Shown one piece after another: positions 58,975 to 64,000 of a stretch of 64,000 nucleotides of DNA. Origin of the DNA: Acidimicrobiaceae bacterium (GTDB taxonomy: Bacteria > Actinomycetota > Acidimicrobiia > Acidimicrobiales > RAAP-2). The stretch's first letter is position 1. Every line of letters begins with the position of its first letter. The notes beneath the pieces were generated by a model that saw only the letters and a list, made by a program, of their open reading frames with translations, did no database searches and was not told the origin of the DNA. Location: positions 33,644-97,643 of the forward strand of contig PMOQ01000106.1 in NCBI GenBank assembly GCA_003161255.1, in the 5' to 3' direction. A program made the translations under genes and the position numbers.

Positions 58975-59750
58975 TTGAGCCGGAGTCCGGCGCATCCACG
59001 GCCGCCTCTGCAAGGCCCTGGCTCGAGGTCGCATCAACGAGGGCAGACCCTCCACCGCGCCCCAACCGACTGCCGCCTACGGGAGGACGTCCATCACGAC
59101 ACGGGATCGCTCAAGTGTTCGAAGCCCGCTATCTGGCCCGAGCCATCGGCCAGCTTCGTCCACCATGCCCGTCAACGACACGATCACCGATGTCTGGCAC
59201 GGACAGGCTGCGCCCCGGCTGACCCGGCGCGGGCGGTGGGCCGGCCAACGTGCACCGCCGAGCGTGAAGCGACGGTCATCCGCGTGGACGTCGAGCAGCA
59301 CCCAAGCCGAGGGTGCGGACGAAGAAGACGCTGTGGCTGTGGTGGTCGGGCCGAGGTGAGCCCCAACCTGGAGCGGTGCTGGCGCGCCTACCGACGTCGC
59401 TTGGACAGCGAGCACACATCCGGTCGGCCGCGTCCACCCCCGGGGTGGATCACGGCGTCGCTGTGCAAACCTGAGCAGCGGACCGTTGGACCTGGCTTGT
59501 ATGCCACCTACACCCAGCTACGGCTTGCCCGCGGTCGGGTCGTTGATCCTCGGCCCCCTGGGGAGCGACCCGCGATCCCGAACAACTCACCCCAGCGCGC
59601 GCGGCGGGGTTTCGCCGACTTCGTGCAGCGATCGGCACTCGGGCCATCCCACCGAAACACTCACAGGCCGAGCCAGGACGGCCCAAAGGGACTCGTCGAC
59701 CACCGAGGACCGCTATCGATCGCTCAAGAGAGCGACATGAGGTGGTGAGA
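58975..59750 (+). pseudogene. Frameshifted transposase remnant (actinobacterial DDE type)
   Basis: Conserved pieces of one transposase occur in order but in different plus-strand frames. Near 59055-59140 it reads PPPRPNRLPPTGGRPSRHG then KPAIWPEP; near 59180-59240 TDVWHGQAAPRLTRRGRW; near 59320-59350 KTLWLWWSG; and near 59350-59640, in another frame, NLERCWRAYRRRLDSEHT, YTQLRLARGRVVD and ARRGFADFVQ. The last blocks match the C-terminal catalytic part of a common actinobacterial transposase (fRRFDiEHT, HTQLRLAR, TPaRVRRGF). At least three frame changes make it nonfunctional. The N-terminal third and terminal inverted repeats were not identified. Confidence 0.75.
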
Positions 59751-60146
59751 ACTCAACGGCAAGCTCAGCGGTCATGCCGAGCTTGGTAGCGAACCCGAAG
59801 TCATTCTGCCCTCCGACGGGTAGTTGGTCGGTGCTCGATGAACATCCGAACAGCGCGCTCACCCCACATCCGGGGAGGATCGGGTCCCTTGGGCACTGTC
59901 CCTCCTCCCAAAGAAGGGAACCTCCACGATCCCGGAACATCCATTAGCAGCGTGGGGCACCGCGGGATGGACCGGCGACACGATCGTGAATCAGCGGTTG
60001 AGGGTGAGGCTAAAGGTCAGGCTAAGGGTAAGGGAAAGCCTAAAGGTAAGGTATAGAGGCGCGTGATCAGAAACCTCCGCGTACCCCCCCTGTTCGTTGC
60101 TTCACCTAAACCCTCCGCCTGGGAGGCCCCGGACTAGGCCAGAACG
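59751..60146. other. Intergenic stretch with low-complexity repeat, no gene recognised
   Basis: It includes 60000-60056, where units of the form GG(T/C)(A/C)AGGCTAAAGG recur (AGGCTAAAGGTCAGGCTAAG and following), which would encode a Lys/Gly/Ala-rich tail in one frame (EGEAKGQAKGKGKPKGK). A 72-codon plus frame (59838-60056) ends in that tail but lacks other support. Confidence 0.4.
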
Positions 60147-60300
60147 ATGGAGCTTTCGATGGGCGTGCGCAAGGCGGTCACGAACAAGATGGCAGCGCCG
60201 CATCGATCGGGCACCAGGGCCGAGAAGGCAGCGATCCTCGACCAGCTTCGTGAGCTCACCGGCTGGCATCCGGACCACGCCCGGGCCCGCGGTGTGGACT
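60147..60300 (+). pseudogene. Transposase N-terminal remnant (integrase-core type)
   Basis: The frame from ATG 60147 begins MELSMGVRKAVTNKMAAP and continues AEKAAILDQLRELTGWHPDHARAR, which matches the N-terminus of a widespread integrase-core transposase (mGvRkAvt...r...a.k..iLdeL.eltGwhRdhAR..Lr). After about residue 50 the similarity stops and the frame drifts into unrelated sequence, so the element is truncated. It is a different transposase type from the remnant at 58975-59750. Confidence 0.7.
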
Positions 60301-60897
60301 GTGCCAAGACGAAGATCTGCGTAGGCGTCGACGAGGTCAGTCACATGACCCAGATGGGCCGGTTCCAAGGTGAGAACCGACAATGGCTCTTCCTGAGTCC
60401 CCGTAGAAGGTCGCTTCAGCCTCTCCAACGAGGCGGCTGACGAGACCCTCGGCTTCGGTGGCAACGATCTGCGGGGACCAAGAACGGCATGGCGCCGGTC
60501 GCTCGAAGAAAGGCGGCACAGCGGGCGTGGACGGTCCCTCGGAGAGCTCCCGCCACAAGTGGACCCGTAACAACGATGACTATCGCTCGAATGCTCTTCG
60601 TCCTCGCCCGCCCTTCGGCCGACGTTCCGTTTCGCCGCGCTGATTCCCGAGGTGCTTCGAGGACCCATGAGCCAAGCCGGTCGCGGCTACCCGGGCTGCC
60701 ACGTCCGGCTTGAGCACCTCGGTGTCGATGGCCTGGGCGGACGTGCCGAGCGCTGTCGGCTGCCGTGGCTCGCGCCCGGCGGAGTTGTCCGGTACGTCGT
60801 CGGGTACCTTGTACCTTGGTTACAGCCCTGGTACCTGGGAGTTGGCCGAACGGCCGCCGAGCAGATTTCCCCGGATTTCTGCAATTTGCGGCGCCAG
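60301..60897. other. Gene-poor region after the transposase remnant
   Basis: No recognised gene. A GGTACC-rich patch (GGTACCTTGTACCTTGG near 60804-60820) contains short inverted repeats. The region ends at the structured leader of the sigma-factor gene, whose promoter probably lies here. Confidence 0.4.
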
Positions 60898-61025
60898 CCG
60901 CTACGCTCGCCAGGAGCGAGGCGGGGGACCGGTGGTTGAGGCCGGAGCCGATCTCGAACCCCGGGCGGGGTCTCTGGAGGAGAGGAATGGTTCGAGCGCT
61001 TGGTTGGCCACCCACCGCGTGGGTG
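60898..61025 (+). promoter_or_regulatory. Strongly structured 5' leader of the ECF sigma-factor gene
   Basis: Four stems can be drawn in order: CCGC-UAC-GCUC / GAGC-GAG-GCGG (60898-60924), CCGG/CCGG around 60930-60945, CTCGAACC (60953-60960) with GGTTCGAG (60989-60996) enclosing CTCT/AGAG (60972-60984), and CACCCAC-CGC-GTGGGTG (61009-61025). The last ends 23 bases before the GTG start. The GGAGCGAGGCGGGGGACC part recalls the GAGCGGGGGACC core of c-di-AMP (ydaO) riboswitches, but the conserved 3' half was not found, so a specific class is not claimed. Confidence 0.4.
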
Positions 61026-61048
61026 CGACCTCCATTTGAGGCACGGTC

Positions 61049-63052
61049 GTGACCCTCCAAGAACGATCCTCCCTGCCTCCCGACGCCTATCCGTCCGCTG
61101 AGGAATCCGCTGGGGACCGCGACCGAATGCTCGTGGGAGCGCACCTGCGCGGCGACACCGATGCGTTCTCGATCATCGTCGACGACCACTATGAGGTGCT
61201 TGTGGCCCGGGCCCGGCGCATGCTCGGCCCTGGGGGCCAGGTCGAAGACGCCGTTCAGGAGACGTTCGAGCGGGCACTGCGCAACGTCTCCAAGTTCGGC
61301 CTGACCGGCGAGTACCGGCTCGGCGCATGGCTCAACCGGATCCTCTCCAACGTCTGCTCCGACCAGCGGGCGAGCATCACCCGCGACCTTCGCCTCGCCC
61401 GGATCCCTTCGGGAGAGGCTCGCTACCAAGGCGACGTGGCAGACGAAGTCAGTGACCCGGCCACCATGGCCTCCGTGGAGGCCGCGTTTCACGAGCTCCC
61501 CGCCTCGCTGCACGCCGCCTTCGTGCGCCACGAGCTCGACGGCATGCCCTACAGCGACCTGGCGGTGGCCGAGAACATCTCGATCGAGAATGCCCGTGCC
61601 CGCGTGCACCGGGCCCGCGCGTCGCTTCGTCGCAGGTTGACCGGCATCGAGTCGGCGGCAGGGTCCCTGATCTCGCTGCCGTTCATCCGGAGGGTCTTTC
61701 GCGCAGGGAAGGCGTCGAAGCTCGCGTCTGTTGGCCCGCGGAGCTGGCGACACCTATTCAGCTTGGGCGGTCCAACGTCTGCCCCGGCGTCGTTCGGTGG
61801 GTCCGGGGGCGGCGTGTCCTCGTTCATCGAACGCGTGGCCTCGCAGCTGACGATCACCCAGATCGGCCAGACCGCGATGGCCATCGTGTCGAACGTTCCG
61901 CGTGGCACGTTGGTCTTCGGACTGGCGGCAACCGCGGCGACGGTCTCTGCTTCCGCCGTGGCTCTTGCGCCCTCCGATGTCTCCGCAAACGCCGGAGCAT
62001 CGACACCGATCCATGTGGTACAGGCAGCGGACATCCTCCCCGCTTCTCCGCAGTCTCTGCCTCCGGCGCCTCCGGCGCAGCAAGCCGCCGCCCCTACGTC
62101 CGCGGGCTCGGCCTACAGCTGGGTGAACGCCGGACTGGGCGGGTCCTCTAGTTCCTCCGGTAATGCTCCGGCTGCGGCCGCGGTTGCTGGGTCGGCGTGT
62201 GCTTCGGCCGACGGGATCACGCCGCCAGGAAGCGGGTTCAGCGTCGCGAACCCGCTCGGCCTAGACGATGCCGTGTCGGTTGCCAACACTCTTGGCCAGC
62301 CGCTCCTCACTTCTGGCCAGTACCTGGCCTTCGATTCGAGGGCGCAGCTGAGCTCGTTCGGTTCGTCGTCCCCGTCAGGGACTGAAGCGGCGGTGATCTC
62401 GCCGTCCCCGTCGACACCCATCATCGTCGACACCGCCATGTGCCTGTCCGCCGCCGACCCGTGGTTGACCGCACAGATCACGGGGGTCGGGTTGACCGCC
62501 GTCGAGCTCGAAGGCACGCTCGTAGAGGTGGTCGGGTCGCCTGAGGCTTCCGCCTACATCTTCCGGGGGGTGGTGTCCGCGCAGTCAGGAGATCCAGGTT
62601 CTGGCCCGGCGACGGGTAGCCAGTTCGTCGCTCAGGTGACTGTGGTCGATTCGCATAGCACGGCTCAACCGGAGCCCATTGTTCAACTGACGGTCGTCTT
62701 CTTGGCCGCGACCTCGGACTCGGCAACGACGTCGACCTCCGGCGGGGCAACGACGTCGACCTCCGGCGGGGCAACGACGTCGACCTCCGACTCGGCAACG
62801 ACGTCAACCTCAACCTCAACCACAACCTCTGATTCCGGACCGTTCTTTGATTCAGGACCGTCATCGTTTGGCCTGACCGATGCGTCGAACACCGATTTCT
62901 CGTACACCGGAGATGCGTTGAACGCGGGACCACCCTTCTCGAGCCCGAGCCTTGATTCGGAGTCGGGACCGACATCGTCGTGGTTGAACCCCGGCTCGTC
63001 GAACGCGGGGACCGGGTCGACCACCGTGATTTCCTCACTGCCTACGGGATAG
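61049..63052 (+). CDS. ECF sigma factor fused to a membrane segment and Ser/Thr-rich extracytoplasmic tail
   Basis: A 667-residue protein from GTG 61049. Sigma region 2 is at about 35-115 (DTDAFSIIVDDHYEVLVARARRMLGPGGQVEDAVQETFERAL; GAWLNRILSNVCSDQRAS) and region 4 at about 150-200 (ELPASLHAAFVRHELDGMPYSDLAVAENISIENARARVHRARASLRRRL). A basic linker leads to one likely membrane segment at about 284-306 (GTLVFGLAATAATVSASAVAL). Residues 307-667 are Ala/Ser/Pro-rich, with an unassigned region around 395-545 holding two Cys, and an 8-residue TTSTSGGA repeat near 555-585. The protein could sense the envelope directly, replacing a separate anti-sigma. No anti-sigma gene adjoins. Confidence 0.8.
   Translation: MTLQERSSLPPDAYPSAEESAGDRDRMLVGAHLRGDTDAFSIIVDDHYEVLVARARRMLGPGGQVEDAVQETFERALRNVSKFGLTGEYRLGAWLNRILSNVCSDQRASITRDLRLARIPSGEARYQGDVADEVSDPATMASVEAAFHELPASLHAAFVRHELDGMPYSDLAVAENISIENARARVHRARASLRRRLTGIESAAGSLISLPFIRRVFRAGKASKLASVGPRSWRHLFSLGGPTSAPASFGGSGGGVSSFIERVASQLTITQIGQTAMAIVSNVPRGTLVFGLAATAATVSASAVALAPSDVSANAGASTPIHVVQAADILPASPQSLPPAPPAQQAAAPTSAGSAYSWVNAGLGGSSSSSGNAPAAAAVAGSACASADGITPPGSGFSVANPLGLDDAVSVANTLGQPLLTSGQYLAFDSRAQLSSFGSSSPSGTEAAVISPSPSTPIIVDTAMCLSAADPWLTAQITGVGLTAVELEGTLVEVVGSPEASAYIFRGVVSAQSGDPGSGPATGSQFVAQVTVVDSHSTAQPEPIVQLTVVFLAATSDSATTSTSGGATTSTSGGATTSTSDSATTSTSTSTTTSDSGPFFDSGPSSFGLTDASNTDFSYTGDALNAGPPFSSPSLDSESGPTSSWLNPGSSNAGTGSTTVISSLPTG
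62722..62800. repeat. 24-bp tandem repeat encoding TTSTSGGA
   Basis: Three copies of a unit beginning CAACGACGTCGACCTCCG recur every 24 bp in the Ser/Thr-rich tail of the sigma-factor gene, followed by diverged copies. In frame, so length variation would not disrupt the protein. Confidence 0.75.
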
Positions 63053-63112
63053 ATAGCGTTGGGGACGTTCGGCAAATCCCGGCTGTGCTAGGTCTCGGGC
63101 CGGGCCCAATAG

Positions 63113-63937
63113 ATGGGCTCGCCTAGGGGATGGGTTCCCGGCCTCCACGAGCCGGACGGCACCGTGGCGTCTGACTTGCAGTCCGAGACCGACCGGTTCG
63201 TCAAGGCCGGGGCGAGACCCGACGTCACGGTGGTCCTGCCGTTCTACAACCCTGGGGCTTCCGCTCTGCGCGAGACCGTTTGCCGATCGGCCGAGACCCT
63301 GTCACGGACCGGGGTCACCTTCGAGATCATCGCAGTCGACGACGGCTCGACCGACGGCAGCTCCGACGCGCTCCAAGGCGTGCTGACCGGAACGGTGCGG
63401 ACCCTCGTCCTGCCCCAGAACCGGGGCAAGGGGTATGCCGTGCGCGCGGGCATGTCCGAGGGCCGGGGACGGTTCGTCGGGTTCATCGATGCCGACGGTG
63501 ACATCTCGCCAGAGGTTCTGGCCGACTTCGTTGCCGCCACAGCCGCTCGTCCGGATATCGTCTACGGGAGCAAGCGCCACGGGACACGGGTCAACTATCC
63601 GATGTCGCGCAGGCTCTCTTCGTGGGGCTACCGGCGCCTCGTCAAGGTGCTGTTCCGCCTTGCGGTAACCGACACCCAGACGGGAGTCAAGCTCGTCCGG
63701 GCCGAGGTCGTTCGGGACGCGCTCCCGCTCATGGTCGAAGAGGGGTTCGTGTTTGACCTCGAGCTGTTCTGTGTGGCTCACGAGCTCGGGTTCGACGACT
63801 GGGTGGAGCTTCCTGTACCCATCGAGAAGCGCTTGCCCAGCCGGGTCTCGCTCAGCTCCGTCATCTCGATCTCGCTCGATACGCTGGCCATCTTCTGGCG
63901 CCACCGTGCCCGGCGAGGCACGGCGAGGTCGAGATGA
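63113..63937 (+). CDS. Family 2 glycosyltransferase (polyprenyl-phosphate glycosyltransferase-like)
   Basis: A 274-residue GT-A enzyme. DVTVVLPFYNPGASALRETVCRSAETL starts the domain, EIIAVDDGSTDGSSDAL is the first acidic motif, GKGYAVRAGMSEGRGRFVGFIDADGDISPEVL contains the DADGD metal site, and DTQTGVKLVRAEVVRDAL is the G-x-K-x-x-R block of dolichol-phosphate mannose synthase-like proteins. No C-terminal membrane segments are visible; the tail is basic. GTG 63163 (MASDLQSETDR) is an in-frame alternative start. It may make a lipid-linked sugar for the glycan cluster. Confidence 0.87.
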   Translation: MGSPRGWVPGLHEPDGTVASDLQSETDRFVKAGARPDVTVVLPFYNPGASALRETVCRSAETLSRTGVTFEIIAVDDGSTDGSSDALQGVLTGTVRTLVLPQNRGKGYAVRAGMSEGRGRFVGFIDADGDISPEVLADFVAATAARPDIVYGSKRHGTRVNYPMSRRLSSWGYRRLVKVLFRLAVTDTQTGVKLVRAEVVRDALPLMVEEGFVFDLELFCVAHELGFDDWVELPVPIEKRLPSRVSLSSVISISLDTLAIFWRHRARRGTARSR

Positions 63938-64000
63938 ACGTACGATCCAGGGGGCATGACCGAGCGAGGCCCGGACCGACAGGGCGACGAAGGAGCCAAC
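63934..64000 (+). CDS. Start of a further gene, cut by the window edge (frame uncertain)
   Basis: Two overlapping candidates begin near the end: ATG 63934, which overlaps the glycosyltransferase stop as ATGA and is preceded by GCGAGG, and ATG 63956, preceded by GGGGG. Both read basic, Arg/Gly-rich N-termini. The remaining 45-67 bases do not allow a family call. Confidence 0.3.
   Translation, partial: MNVRSRGHDRARPGPTGRRRSQ

Noticed and set aside
60898..61048. Definite call of a ydaO/c-di-AMP riboswitch
   Set aside because: Only one conserved block is similar by eye; the GACAGCTAACCTCG-like 3' half is missing, so it is kept as an unclassified structured leader.
62722..62800. CRISPR-like array
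   Set aside because: The 24-bp units are contiguous, without spacers, and in frame inside a Ser/Thr-rich protein tail.

Overview
The window is high-GC DNA from an actinomycetote. The gene content fits a member of the Acidimicrobiia or a close relative: a LytR-CpsA-Psr (LCP) ligase, an Rpf/transglycosylase-like secreted protein, an ECF42-type sigma factor with its YciI/DGPF partner, a DinB/DUF664 protein, and remnants of two actinobacterial transposase types. Ribosomal markers are absent, so placement below phylum is inference.

Layout. (1) 1-950: the N-terminal part of a PLP-dependent decarboxylase runs off the left edge, followed by dUTPase. (2) 959-6254: a tRNA-Gly, then a small stress or defence-like island: a hicAB toxin-antitoxin pair behind two matching operator palindromes, a SWIM/SNF2 ATPase, and a two-gene module. 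That module has a toxin-like ORF of 65 codons with no ATG/GTG/TTG start, overlapping an HTH gene, behind a promoter that carries a tandem 20-bp repeat. (3) 6418-16868: metabolic and housekeeping genes (gamma-carbonic anhydrase-like protein, SDR, MBL hydrolase, SGNH lipoprotein, NAD formate dehydrogenase, M24 peptidase, ABC exporter, SRPBCC, FAD monooxygenase). (4) 17096-27298: LCP ligase, P-loop kinase, DinB, APC permease, DUF1003-like protein, PPK2 kinase, YciI plus ECF42 sigma factor, SDR, carboxymuconolactone decarboxylase-like protein, SRPBCC. (5) 27441-32162: a sulfur/osmoprotection block with cysteine dioxygenase, rhodanese and a complete OpuC-type osmoprotectant ABC importer. (6) 32193-44671: SDR, MFS exporter, a cation-transport group (COG4280-like protein, small membrane protein, Na/Ca-type antiporter), ornithine carbamoyltransferase, Rpf-like protein, NfeD plus SPFH pair, acyl-CoA ligase, PEBP-like protein and KAS III. 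(7) 45011-58634: a cell-surface glycan cluster with a repeat-containing secreted protein, several glycosyltransferases and methyltransferases including one fusion, and small coiled-coil proteins. (8) 58635-61048: a gene-poor stretch with frameshifted transposase remnants and low-complexity sequence. (9) 60898-64000: a strongly structured leader before an ECF sigma factor fused to a membrane segment and a Ser/Thr-rich tail, then a GT2 glycosyltransferase.

The most unusual items are the unnamed toxin-like/HTH module at 5486-6254, the structured leader and membrane-anchored sigma factor at 60898-63052, the ECF42 promoter match upstream of yciI, and the hicAB double operator. Domain calls come from motif recognition by eye; no database search was run.
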